DNA of 64,000 bases from Engelhardtia mirabilis (GTDB taxonomy: Bacteria; Planctomycetota; UBA1135; GCA-002686595): assembly GCA_007751255.1 (NCBI GenBank), contig CP036296.1, positions 3,162,001-3,226,000 on the forward strand. Reading direction: 5' to 3'. Position numbers and translations under genes: made by a program. This document shows, piece after piece, positions 45,110 to 52,852 of the stretch (positions are counted from its first letter, which is position 1; each line of letters opens with the position of its first letter). The notes beneath the pieces are model-generated. The model was not told the DNA's origin. It worked only from the letters and a program-made list of their open reading frames with translations, and did no database searches.

Positions 45110-47650
45110 CTACCCGAGCACGTCGTGATCGGGGTCGTCGCGGGCCTCGGCAGCGTCGCGCTGCCGGATCCCGACGTAGGCGGGCAGTCTCGCGGGCCTG
45201 GGCATCTTCCCCGCCCGCACGCGCCCGGCCGTGGCCGCGTACAGGTCGCGCGAGAACACCGCCTCCTCGGCGATCGGCTCGCCGCGCGCGAGGCACCACT
45301 CCCGCCAGACGGCGTAGAGCTGGCCCTTCTCGACGCGCGCCTCGGGGTCGAGCACGCACACGTCGCGCACGAAGGCCGAGACCGGAGAGGCCATGTCGAG
45401 GAGGTCCTGCACGGCGTCCCGCGACGAGCCCGGCAGCACGAAGTGCCCACGGTCCCGGAGCCGACGCCAGCCCTCGACGGCCCAGTTGAGGATGCCCGGC
45501 AGCTCGCTGAGCAGCCGCGCCGTCAGCCCGTGGTCCTCGCGGCCCAGGAAGCTCTCGGTCATGACGAGCGGCACGAACCGATTGGCGAGCGCGCCGCTCG
45601 CGTCGGAGAACCTCGGCAGCTCGTTGGTCATGATGACGAAGCGCACGGCCAGCGTGCCCGTCCAGGCGGTCTTGTTCTTCCTGTCCGCCGTGACCAGGTC
45701 CTCGCCGCTGATGCGCAGCAGGTTCTCCGCGATCGTGGCAGGGTCGCTGCGCTTGCCGAGTCGCATGTCGGCGACGATCGCCAGCTGCTTCCCGATCAGG
45801 GGTTGCAGGCCAAAGTTGCCGCCGAGCGTGCGCATGTCGCTGCCCACCGCGTTGGCCTCGCCGACGAGCCGCGTGAGCACCCGTCCGATGGTGCCCTTCC
45901 CCGACCGCGCGGGGCCGACGAGCAGAAACACCTTCTGCTGCGACGTGTCGGGCACGAGCAGGTAGCCGAACACCTCTTGGAGCACGCCGATGCTGTCCGG
46001 GTCCTTCGGCCAGAGCTGGCCGAGGAACGCGAGCCAGCCCTCGGGCGGCAGCGCGTCCGGGTCGTAGGCGATCTCCAGCGCGTTCCGCGTGAAGAAGCTC
46101 GGCGTGGCCTGGAGCAGCCGCCCCGTCGGCAGGTGCAGCAGCCCGTTCGCGCACGAGATGATCTCGCGCGGCGGCGGCCCGGGCTCCGCGATCCAGCACG
46201 GCGGCGCGTACAGGTCGCGCGCCCGGATCGTGACGGACTCCAACGCCCCGAGCACCTCGGTCACGTTCGAGCGCATGGGCTTGAACGGCCCCGGCACCTG
46301 CTTCAACCCCCACAGCCGACGTGCGCGCTCCAGGAAGGCGAACACGCCCGCCGAGACGATCCCCGACTCCACCTCGAAGTACGCGCCTCGGCCGTAGTCG
46401 AGCCAGTCGCCGTTGTGGAAGAACAGGTGCGGTGCCTCGCGCTCGACGTACAGCCGCGCCGACGGCCTCGGGTCGCCCGGGTCGAGCAGCGGGCTTGCGT
46501 CGTCCGTCGCCGCCTCGACCTCGCCCACCTCGTTCCGCGCGCGCTCGATCTGCCGGTCGGCGCAGGCCTCGGGGTTCTTCTGGTCGAGGACGTGGGCGCT
46601 GATGCCCCAGCCCTCGTCCAGCAGCAGCGCGCGGATCGTGTCGTCGTCCGCGCCCGCGCGCACAAGCTCGCAGGCGACGTACCACACGGCCGCCGAGCGG
46701 TCCCCGGTCCAGTCCGACCCGCGCCTGAGCCCGAACATCGACGGCGCGCCGCCGAAGCGGCCCGGGTCGTCGTCGGGGTCGCACCCCTGCGCGATGACGA
46801 CCTTGCACAGGTCGGAGACACCCTCGGGCTGGTGGTCGAGCGTGTCGAGCCGCTCTACGCCGGACGGCGCGGGGGCGGCCCGCCCGTTGCCGCTCGCCTT
46901 CGAGCCCTGGCCCGCCGACCGTACCGGCTCGGCCTTCTCGAAGCCGCCGAGGTCGTGCAGCTCGTCGCAGAACTCGACGACGGCCGCGAGCGCTTCCGTG
47001 CGGCCCTTGGCGCGCTTCTTCGCGTCCGGCCGGTTGATCGTGCCGGGGAGCCGCATGACGCGATCGACGTTATGCGTGTGGTCGCCGCCGAGCAGCTCCT
47101 CCAGCTTGCGGTTGTACCGCTCGGCCTCGGCCGCCGCCTCGTCCGTCCCGTCGAGCGAGGCCGGGATCTTGAGCCGCCAGAACGCCTGGTAGCCACCGCC
47201 CGAGTCGGTGATGCAGGTCGGCCTAGGCAGCCCCGACGGCGGATCCTGGAGCAGGGCGAGGATCCGCTGGCGCTCGCCCCCGTTGTGCGCGGCCTTGTCC
47301 ACGTCCTCCGGCGGCGCCGACGGGTCGAGGTCCACATGCAGCACGTACATCGCGGCGATGTCCGCCTTCGTGGGCTTCTTCTTGACCGTCTGCTTCCGGC
47401 AGCCGTTCGGCGTGAAGTAGATGTTGCGCTGCCGCTTCGTCCCGTGCTCTTCGAGCCACGCCAGCAGCCGCCCGCTGCCCACGTCGTGCTGCCCGAAGGT
47501 GTCGGTGAACGTCGCCGCGCCCTTCTTGGGCTTGTCGGGGACGATCGCCGTCAACACCCACGGGCCGCGCGGCATCCACTTGGACAGGAACTCGATCGAC
47601 GCAGCGTAGTCCGGCTCGGGGGTCGGCGTTTGGTCCGGCTGGGAAGACAT
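45110..47650 (-). CDS. P4-type primase-helicase (phage/plasmid primase)
   Basis: An 846-residue protein. The N-terminal part (about 95-210) looks like a primase domain (MYVLHVDLDPSA, DSGGGYQAFWRLK, VDRVMRLPGTINRP). The C-terminal part is a D5/P4-type superfamily 3 helicase with Walker A GPARSGKGTIGR (about 578-589), a B-like motif near KQLAIVADMR (about 618) and RFVIMTNELPRFSD. It would open and prime replication at an element origin. The ATG at 47650 overlaps the preceding gene's stop by one base (TGATG). The iteron-like array lies just past its 3' end. Confidence 0.88.
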   Translation of the reverse strand: MSSQPDQTPTPEPDYAASIEFLSKWMPRGPWVLTAIVPDKPKKGAATFTDTFGQHDVGSGRLLAWLEEHGTKRQRNIYFTPNGCRKQTVKKKPTKADIAAMYVLHVDLDPSAPPEDVDKAAHNGGERQRILALLQDPPSGLPRPTCITDSGGGYQAFWRLKIPASLDGTDEAAAEAERYNRKLEELLGGDHTHNVDRVMRLPGTINRPDAKKRAKGRTEALAAVVEFCDELHDLGGFEKAEPVRSAGQGSKASGNGRAAPAPSGVERLDTLDHQPEGVSDLCKVVIAQGCDPDDDPGRFGGAPSMFGLRRGSDWTGDRSAAVWYVACELVRAGADDDTIRALLLDEGWGISAHVLDQKNPEACADRQIERARNEVGEVEAATDDASPLLDPGDPRPSARLYVEREAPHLFFHNGDWLDYGRGAYFEVESGIVSAGVFAFLERARRLWGLKQVPGPFKPMRSNVTEVLGALESVTIRARDLYAPPCWIAEPGPPPREIISCANGLLHLPTGRLLQATPSFFTRNALEIAYDPDALPPEGWLAFLGQLWPKDPDSIGVLQEVFGYLLVPDTSQQKVFLLVGPARSGKGTIGRVLTRLVGEANAVGSDMRTLGGNFGLQPLIGKQLAIVADMRLGKRSDPATIAENLLRISGEDLVTADRKNKTAWTGTLAVRFVIMTNELPRFSDASGALANRFVPLVMTESFLGREDHGLTARLLSELPGILNWAVEGWRRLRDRGHFVLPGSSRDAVQDLLDMASPVSAFVRDVCVLDPEARVEKGQLYAVWREWCLARGEPIAEEAVFSRDLYAATAGRVRAGKMPRPARLPAYVGIRQRDAAEARDDPDHDVLG

Positions 47651-47991
47651 CAGAACGGCCCTCCCCGCTGCGCGCGCTTCGCCTTCTTGCGCTCCATGAA
47701 GTCGAGGACTTCATGGAGGTCCCAGCGGTGGATACGCTTGGTGACCTCGATGGGGCGCGGGAACTCGATCCCGTCCTCGGCCTCCTTCTTGTCGCTGATC
47801 CAGTCCTCGACGACGCGCTCCGAGTCCAGGCCGAGCAGGACCGCGACGCCGTACTTCGTCAGGTAGCGCGGCTGGACGGTCTCCAGCGCGACGAGCGCGC
47901 CCTTCGTCAGGCGCTTGCGGGCCCCGAGGTCGAGCTGCTCGGCGAGGGCCTTGAGGAGCGCGAGGGCGCTCGCGGGGGACTCGGCGCTCAT
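47650..47991 (-). CDS. Small protein, unknown, coupled to primase
   Basis: A 113-residue protein, MSAESPASALALLKALAEQ at its start, that is helical in the first half. Its second half (about 60-105) contains DWISDKKEAEDGIEFPRPIEVTKRIHRW, reminiscent of an AlpA/MerR-type winged helix (recognition of a promoter or excision site). Overlaps on both sides (HTH gene upstream, primase downstream) put it in the replication operon. Confidence 0.65.
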   Translation of the reverse strand: MSAESPASALALLKALAEQLDLGARKRLTKGALVALETVQPRYLTKYGVAVLLGLDSERVVEDWISDKKEAEDGIEFPRPIEVTKRIHRWDLHEVLDFMERKKAKRAQRGGPF

Positions 47992-48206
47992 CGCGACCCC
48001 CCTTTCTCCCGGAACGCCCAGGCGATGACCTCGGCGCGGTTGTAGAGGGCCCGCCCGCCCCGCCCCGTCGGGCAGTAGCGGCGCGGCCCGACACCCTGGG
48101 CGTGCCACCGCAGGAGCGTCTTGATGTGTACTTTGAGGAAGTCGGCGACTTCCCGAGCCGTCATGGGCTCGACCGCCTCGAGGTCGAGGGTCTGGTGCTG
48201 ATCCAC
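47988..48206 (-). CDS. Excisionase/AlpA-like helix-turn-helix protein
   Basis: A 72-residue protein from a GTG start. VEPMTAREVADFLKVHIKTLLRWHAQGVGPRRY is a typical excisionase/MerR-like winged helix. It would bend DNA at the attachment site or activate an early promoter. It sits between the integrase gene and the primase gene on the same strand, as Xis/AlpA genes do in P4-like elements. Its stop overlaps the next gene's start by four bases. Confidence 0.82.
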   Translation of the reverse strand: MDQHQTLDLEAVEPMTAREVADFLKVHIKTLLRWHAQGVGPRRYCPTGRGGRALYNRAEVIAWAFREKGGSR

Positions 48207-48260
48207 GTCAGCCTCCGTGTGATGGAGGTCGATCTCGGGATCAGCGTCCTTGCCCGGCTA

Positions 48261-48278
48261 GGGTCTCCCAGGGGACCC
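48261..48278 (-). terminator. Possible hairpin between integrase and HTH genes
   Basis: GGGTCTCCCAGGGGACCC can pair eight bases with one mismatch around a two-base loop. It lies in a 176-bp gap downstream of the integrase stop. It lacks a clear T-run, so function as a terminator is only possible. Confidence 0.3.
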
Positions 48279-48382
48279 CGATAGGGACGACTGAAGTACA
48301 AGCCCCGGGCCGTTGTTTCCGGGGCGGCTCCGAAGGGCGCCGTGAGATCAGGCTGCGCCCAGCAGTGCCTTCGATTCCTAGG

Positions 48383-49741
48383 CTACCCCACGCTCCGATT
48401 CGAGGTCGGGCGCGCCTCCGATTCTCCCGGCAGCGCCTTGCTGAGGAGGAAGTCGGCGACGCGCTGAACGGGCTCCCTGAACATCTCGGGGGTGAAGCCG
48501 ATGTAGCCCTCGGTCACGTCGCCCCTGGGGAGGACGTGGTTCATGAGCACTTTGATGGCGGTCCGCTCCAGGCCCGCCTCGTAGGCGGCCGTCGCGAACG
48601 TGTCGCGGAGGCGATGGGGAGAGGGGAGGAAGTTGTACTTGCGGCCGTCGCCGTCGTAGCGCTGCTCGCCGACGCGGTGGACGTGGGAGACGGCACCCTG
48701 GGCGTCCGTCGAGGGGAACGCCCACCCCCGGTCGTCGGGGTAGATCATGCGGTTCTGCTCGCGGCGGCGCCGGAGGATCTCCAGGGCGAAGCTCGACAGC
48801 GGTGCCGTGAACGCGCGGTCCTCGCCGCCCTTTGGTTTTGGCCGGTGGATGCAGCCGGGCGGGATCGAGACCGTGCCAAGGAGCCTGGGCTCGTCGGTCA
48901 GGTTGACATGCTCCCAACGGACCGTCTTCGCGTCCGTCGAGCGCAGCCCGGTGAACAGGATGAACAGTTGCAGGTCGCGGCGGATCGGGTTTTGGATCGA
49001 GTCCACCTTTGCCCACCACGCCGGGAGCGCGCCCCAGGTGATCGGCTCGCGACGGCGGCGCTCCTTGTTCATCGTGACCGCGACCACGGGGCACTGCGGC
49101 AGCGCCTCGTTCGCCCGCGAGGCAGTGTTCCAGACGGCGCGGAAGATCCGCATGGCCCGGTTCGCAACGTACTTGCCGCGCTCCGTGAGCTGGGCGTGCC
49201 GCTCCATGCACTCGGCCCGGGTGATCGAGGCGATGGGACGCGGGAGCCAGTCGGGCATGTAGCGCTCGGTGTCGCGGTGCACGTCGAGGATCGACTTCTC
49301 GGCGCACTCCCGGGCCCGCATCGAGCGGACGTGGAGCCCGATCGCGACGGCGAGCGTCATGCCCTCGACCTCCTGCCGACGCTCCTCCTCGGCGGGGTCG
49401 AGGCCCTTGAGCATGTAGTTGAGCAGCTCGACCGCGCGGGCGCGGGCCTTCTTGACGGTGTACAGGTCCTCGCGCGCCTCGTCGTGCCCGTGGCGGCCGA
49501 TCGTGAAGCGGCGCGTCCGGCCGCGCACGTCGCGCTGGAAGATGAAGGTCCGCACCGGCAGCGCGGGCTTGCCGGTCTCGGGGTCGGTGCGAGGGCGACC
49601 GACGCGGACGCCGAAGCCCGGCACGTCCTTGTCCCAGTAGATCGTGTCCTTGACGGGCTTCCCGCTCGCGGTCGTCGCGTCGGGCTCGGGCGGGAGCGCC
49701 TCCTTGCGGATGCGGTCCTCGGTGAAGACGAAGCGCTGCAT
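48383..49741 (-). CDS. Tyrosine recombinase (P4-type integrase)
   Basis: A 452-residue integrase. The catalytic set is visible: Arg267 in TGLRSTD, His376/Arg379 in HRLRDTF, a downstream His in NHVLP, and Tyr413 in TEGYIGF. The N-terminal part (about 25-85, DTIYWDKDVPGFGVRVGR) resembles the DUF4102-like arm-binding domain of P4-family integrases. It is transcribed inward from the element's right end, about 180 bp from the attachment core. By position it is the enzyme that recombines TTAGAAG in the tRNA-Arg anticodon loop. Confidence 0.93.
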   Translation of the reverse strand: MQRFVFTEDRIRKEALPPEPDATTASGKPVKDTIYWDKDVPGFGVRVGRPRTDPETGKPALPVRTFIFQRDVRGRTRRFTIGRHGHDEAREDLYTVKKARARAVELLNYMLKGLDPAEEERRQEVEGMTLAVAIGLHVRSMRARECAEKSILDVHRDTERYMPDWLPRPIASITRAECMERHAQLTERGKYVANRAMRIFRAVWNTASRANEALPQCPVVAVTMNKERRRREPITWGALPAWWAKVDSIQNPIRRDLQLFILFTGLRSTDAKTVRWEHVNLTDEPRLLGTVSIPPGCIHRPKPKGGEDRAFTAPLSSFALEILRRRREQNRMIYPDDRGWAFPSTDAQGAVSHVHRVGEQRYDGDGRKYNFLPSPHRLRDTFATAAYEAGLERTAIKVLMNHVLPRGDVTEGYIGFTPEMFREPVQRVADFLLSKALPGESEARPTSNRSVG

Positions 49742-49762
49742 GCTCGACTCTACCCCGAGGTC

Positions 49763-49799
49763 ACCTTCCGCGCGGGCTCGAATCGCAAACGCGGAAGGT
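49763..49799. promoter_or_regulatory. Perfect 10-bp inverted repeat upstream of integrase
   Basis: ACCTTCCGCG and CGCGGAAGGT are separated by 17 bp, directly in front of the integrase start. It could be an operator for the integrase promoter or a recombinase arm site. Confidence 0.5.
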
Positions 49800-49828
49800 C
49801 GGCGGACGGTCCACCGCCCGTACGCTTC

Positions 49829-49899
49829 TCGGGCGCCTTCCGGGCGCTAAGGCGTGTCCCAGCGCGCGCTTGCGCGGAGCGTTCGGGCGCTTTCCGGGA
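49829..49899 (+). repeat. 19-bp direct repeats next to right attachment core
   Basis: TCGGGCGCCTTCCGGGCGC (49829-49847) and TCGGGCGCTTTCCGGGAGC (49881-49899) differ at two positions and start 52 bp apart. They sit between the integrase gene and the attachment core, where integrase arm sites are expected. Confidence 0.55.
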
Positions 49900-49923
49900 G
49901 CCTCTCGGATGAGCCGCGCGCGG

Positions 49924-49930
49924 TTAGAAG
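49924..49930. other. Right attachment core (attR side)
   Basis: TTAGAAG joins element DNA (CGCGCGCGG) on the left to the tRNA 5' half on the right. It matches the left core exactly, but identity does not continue beyond seven bases on either side. Confidence 0.8.
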
Positions 49931-49962
49931 TCGGGTGCTCTATCCAGCTGAGCTACGGGCGC
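49924..49962 (-). pseudogene. 5' half of tRNA-Arg(TCT), cut in the anticodon loop
   Basis: On the minus strand this reads acceptor GCGCCCG, TA, D-arm GCTC-AGCTGGATA-GAGC, A, anticodon stem CCCGA and loop CTTCTAA. After the loop the sequence turns into element DNA (CCGCGCGCGG), so there is no 3' half here. That half is at 33108-33152. The acceptors match perfectly. The gene follows tRNA-Pro on the same strand, 170 bp away. Confidence 0.93.
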
Positions 49963-50132
49963 TCGGCCGGGCAGGATACCCCTGGACCGTGGGACCTCCT
50001 AGATCGGGCGGCGCCGGCGGTACTGCGGACCTCACCGCAGGAACATCCGGTTCTGCAGCCTCGCTCGGACAGGACTGCTGCGGGTCGCCGCGCGAGACGT
50101 CCGGAGGTCGACCTCGTCCCTTCGGGCAGGAG

Positions 50133-50208
50133 TGGTCGGGGAGATGGGACTCGAACCCACGACTCGTAGCTCCCAAAGCTACGCCTCTACCAACTGAGGT
50201 ACTCCCCG
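50133..50208 (-). tRNA. tRNA-Pro (anticodon TGG)
   Basis: A complete cloverleaf on the minus strand: acceptor CGGGGAG/CTCCCCG, D-arm CCTC/GAGG with AGTTGGTA, anticodon stem GTAGC/GCTAC with loop TTTGGGA, T-arm GTGGG/CCCAT with TTCGAGT (one G-T pair), A73 and encoded CCA. It lies just upstream of the split tRNA-Arg, so the two were probably one tRNA transcript. Confidence 0.96.
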
Positions 50209-50403
50209 GGCCGCCGGGATCGTACCGCTCCAGGGCACGCGGGGACCACTGGGCCCTGGATGAGTCGGGTGGCGGCCCGGAAGGCCGGGCTCGGGATCGT
50301 GACCTGGGTGGGGGAGCCTGTTAGTTTCCTCCGCTCGATTGCGGCCGCGGGCCGCCGTCCCCAGCCCCCCTGACTACGAAGTCCCCTTGAAGGTCCTGGC
50401 CCC

Positions 50404-51669
50404 ATGAAGGTCCTGGTCGTCGGCGGCGGCGGTCGCGAGCACGCCTTGTGCTGGAAGATCGCGTCCTCGCCCCTCGTGGAGGAAGTCCTCTGCGCCCCCG
50501 GGAACGCCGGCACCGAGTCGGTCGCCCGCAACGTCGCGGTCTCGACCAGCGACATCGACGGCCTGGTGCGCCTGGCCAAGTCGGAGGAGATCGGTCTGGT
50601 CGTGGTCGGTCCCGAGGACCCGCTCGTGGCCGGACTCGCCGATCGCCTGCGCGAGGCGGGGATCACGACCTTCGGCCCCGGCGCCGCCGGCGCGCGGCTA
50701 GAGGGCTCGAAGGTCTTCACCAAGGAGCTGCTCGACCGGCACCGGATCCCCACCGGGACCTGGCGCCGCTTCGACCGCGCCGGGCAGGCCAAGGCCTACC
50801 TGGAGGCCGTCACGACCTGGCCCCAGGTGATCAAGGCCGACGGCCTGGCCTCGGGCAAGGGCGTGTTCGTGGTCTCCGACGCCGCCGAGGGCAGCACGGT
50901 GGTCGACCGGATCATGGAGGAGCGCACCCTCGGCTCGGCCGGGAACGAGGTCGTGATCGAGGAGTTCCTCGAGGGCCAGGAGCTCTCGATCCAAGCCATC
51001 ACCGACGGTCGCACCCTGTTGGTGCTCGACCCGGCGGTGGACCACAAGCAAGTGGGCGAGGGCGACACCGGCCCGAACACCGGTGGCATGGGCGTGGTCG
51101 CGCCGGTGCCGTGGGTCAGCCGGCGCCTGATGCGCCAGGTGGAGCAGCGCGTGCTGCTGCCCGCCCTGCACGCCCTGCAGATCGAGGACGTGCCCTTCCG
51201 GGGCGTGCTCTACGCCGGCCTGATGGTGGGCGACCAGGGCCCGCGCGTGCTCGAGTTCAACGTGCGCTTCGGCGACCCGGAGACCCAGGTGGTCATGCGC
51301 CGCATGAAGAGCGACCTGGTGCCCTACCTGGTGGCCGCGGCCGAGGGGCGCCTGGAGGACTGTGAGTCGCCCGAATGGAACGAGGGCGGCTGCGTGGGCG
51401 TGATCGGCGCCGCCGCCGGCTATCCCGGCGAAGTTCGCACGGGGGACGTGGTGACCGGGATCGCCGCCGCGAACGCCGAGGAGGGCGTGGTTGTGTTTCA
51501 CGGCGGAACCAAGCGCCATGGCGACCACGTGGTCACCAGCGGCGGACGCGTGCTGTGCGCCACGGCCGTGGGCAGCGACGTCGAGGAGGCCCGCCGGCGC
51601 AGCTACGCGGGTCTGGAGCGGATCTTCTGGGAAGGCAAGTTCTGCCGCCGCGACATCGGCCAGCGCTGA
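50404..51669 (+). CDS. purD: Phosphoribosylamine--glycine ligase
   Basis: A 421-residue ATP-grasp enzyme of purine synthesis (second step: phosphoribosylamine, glycine and ATP to GAR). MKVLVVGGGGREHALCWK is the classic N-terminus. GPEDPLVAGLADRL, KADGLASGKGV (about 140-150) and VLEFNVRFGDPETQVV are further signatures. Length is normal. It is alone, in opposite orientation to purQ and purL 1.2 kb away. Just upstream a six-codon frame (TTG at 50387) ends in a TGA overlapping the ATG. Confidence 0.97.
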   Translation: MKVLVVGGGGREHALCWKIASSPLVEEVLCAPGNAGTESVARNVAVSTSDIDGLVRLAKSEEIGLVVVGPEDPLVAGLADRLREAGITTFGPGAAGARLEGSKVFTKELLDRHRIPTGTWRRFDRAGQAKAYLEAVTTWPQVIKADGLASGKGVFVVSDAAEGSTVVDRIMEERTLGSAGNEVVIEEFLEGQELSIQAITDGRTLLVLDPAVDHKQVGEGDTGPNTGGMGVVAPVPWVSRRLMRQVEQRVLLPALHALQIEDVPFRGVLYAGLMVGDQGPRVLEFNVRFGDPETQVVMRRMKSDLVPYLVAAAEGRLEDCESPEWNEGGCVGVIGAAAGYPGEVRTGDVVTGIAAANAEEGVVVFHGGTKRHGDHVVTSGGRVLCATAVGSDVEEARRRSYAGLERIFWEGKFCRRDIGQR

Positions 51670-51673
51670 GCGC

Positions 51674-51693
51674 GACCGGTCGTCCAGCCGGTC
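51674..51693 (+). terminator. Weak hairpin after purD
   Basis: GACCGG and CCGGTC flank an eight-base loop, five bases after the purD stop. There is no strong T-run, so this may only be a stabilising 3' hairpin. Confidence 0.3.
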
Positions 51694-51795
51694 GGCCGTG
51701 CTCCGTGGGGGGAGGTCGATTCCCGACCGGCCACCCACGCCCTCGAATCGATCTCGGACCCAACCTAAGCTGACCCCAGCGCCGGGGAGGCCAAC

Positions 51796-52311
51796 GTGAA
51801 GCACGCCCAGATTCGCAAGCAGTTCGAGTCCTTCCTGCGGGGTCAGTCCCTCAAGCTGACCTCCCAGCGGGCGCGGATCTTCGAGCGCGCCTTCGCGACC
51901 CACGAGCACTTCTCCGCAGAGATCCTCTACCGCTGGCTGCAGGACGAGGACGGCCCGCGCGTCTCGCGCGCCACCGTCTACCGCACCTTGGGTCTTCTGG
52001 TCGACGGCGGCTTCCTCGAGTCCCTCGACGTGGGCCAGGGCGAGCTGCGCTACGAGCACGTCACCGGGCACAAGCACCACGACCACATGGTCTGCATGGA
52101 CTGTGGTCGCATCGACGAGTTCGTCGACGAGCGCATCGAGGCCCTGCAGAAGGAGGCCGCGGACGCCGCGGGCTTCGTGATGGTCAACCACGACCTGCGC
52201 CTGTTGGGCTACTGCCGGGCCTGCGCCCGAGCCCGCCAGAAGAAGCGCGAAGGCGGTGCTGAGGAAGGCCGCGCTGACGGGCAGCACGCGGCGACCGAGC
52301 ATGCCCACTGA
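51796..52311 (+). CDS. Fur-family metal-dependent transcription regulator
   Basis: A 171-residue protein from a GTG start. The N-terminal winged helix (15-85, LKLTSQRARIFERAF, SRATVYRTLGLLV) is followed by HVTGHKHHDHMVCMDCGRIDEF (88-109). Zinc-binding cysteine pairs are at 100/103 and 140/143. Fur, Zur and PerR share this layout, and sequence alone does not tell the metal. The C-terminal 25 residues are charged with His, Glu and Gln beyond the usual end. It is 126 bp downstream of purD, probably on its own promoter. Confidence 0.92.
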   Translation: MKHAQIRKQFESFLRGQSLKLTSQRARIFERAFATHEHFSAEILYRWLQDEDGPRVSRATVYRTLGLLVDGGFLESLDVGQGELRYEHVTGHKHHDHMVCMDCGRIDEFVDERIEALQKEAADAAGFVMVNHDLRLLGYCRACARARQKKREGGAEEGRADGQHAATEHAH

Positions 52312-52338
52312 CGCGCGGGGCAACTGACGCGCGGGGCA
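52307..52338 (+). repeat. 16-bp tandem repeat across the Fur-family stop codon
   Basis: ACTGACGCGCGGGGCA occurs twice in a row, with a degenerate third unit (ACTGTCTCGCCGGGCC). The first copy contains the regulator's stop codon. Confidence 0.75.
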
Positions 52339-52416
52339 ACTGTCTCGCCGGGCCAGTGCGGCCACCAGCGAGTCGCTCCGCAATCCGGCGCGACGTTGGC
52401 CCGAGCGCCGCCGACT

Positions 52417-52842
52417 TCAGCGCCCTGGATTGCGCTCTGCGAGGCGGGCGAGCAGCGCGTCCAGCAAGTCTCCGGCCAGCTCGGCGTCCGCGCGGGCCAG
52501 GACCCGTTGGGCCAGGATGCTGACCGAAGTCTGCTCGGGCCCCACGCGCTCGACCGTGACCTCGACCGTGGCGCCGTCGATTCGTCCGACGAGCCGGCGC
52601 GGTGACTCCAGCACGTCCACGCTGGCTTCGGCGCGCTCGTCCATCAGCAGCTCCGCGACGAACCAGACTTCCTCGAGCTCTTCACGCACCAGGGCTCGTT
52701 GGCTGCGATCGGGGCCCAGCTCGCGCGCAACCAGATAACCCGCGCCGGCTACGGTCGCCGCGCCCAGGCATCCCGTGCCCATCGACCCAATGGCGGCCAG
52801 GGCCAGACCTGCGGCAAGCCGGCGAAAGCGCAAGGTCGTCAT
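52417..52842 (-). CDS. Small lipoprotein (DUF3568-like)
   Basis: A 141-residue protein with a lipoprotein signal (LALAAIGSMGTGC; acceptor cysteine near residue 25). A glycine-rich hydrophobic stretch follows (LGAATVAGAGYLVARELG), and then a mixed alpha/beta domain. The pattern resembles DUF3568-type small periplasmic lipoproteins of unknown role. It follows purQ by about 10 bp on the same strand and may be cotranscribed with purQL. Confidence 0.72.
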   Translation of the reverse strand: MTTLRFRRLAAGLALAAIGSMGTGCLGAATVAGAGYLVARELGPDRSQRALVREELEEVWFVAELLMDERAEASVDVLESPRRLVGRIDGATVEVTVERVGPEQTSVSILAQRVLARADAELAGDLLDALLARLAERNPGR

Positions 52843-52852
52843 GCCGGCCGCC

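Larger units (their letters stand above)
33146..49930. mobile_element. P4-like integrated element in tRNA-Arg(TCT) (about 16.8 kb)
   Basis: The element is bounded by two copies of TTAGAAG, the reverse complement of the tRNA anticodon loop, at 33146-33152 and 49924-49930. It encodes a tyrosine recombinase next to the right end, an excisionase-like HTH, a primase-helicase, a candidate iteron origin, a terminase-small-like protein, a sigma factor, nucleases, a methyltransferase and a tRNA-Arg. I see no capsid, portal, tail, large terminase or conjugation genes. It therefore fits a phage satellite or integrative element that depends on a helper. The host tRNA is not restored at either end. Confidence 0.9.

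Noticed and set aside
44717-47866. A 1049-residue plus-strand frame
   Set aside because: It is the antisense shadow of the primase-helicase gene.
33146-49930. Complete prophage
   Set aside because: No capsid, portal, tail, lysis or large-terminase gene is visible.
33108-49962. Group I intron or trans-spliced tRNA as the reason for the split tRNA-Arg
   Set aside because: The interruption is 16.8 kb, carries an integrase and many genes and lacks intron core sequences; a recombination event explains it better.
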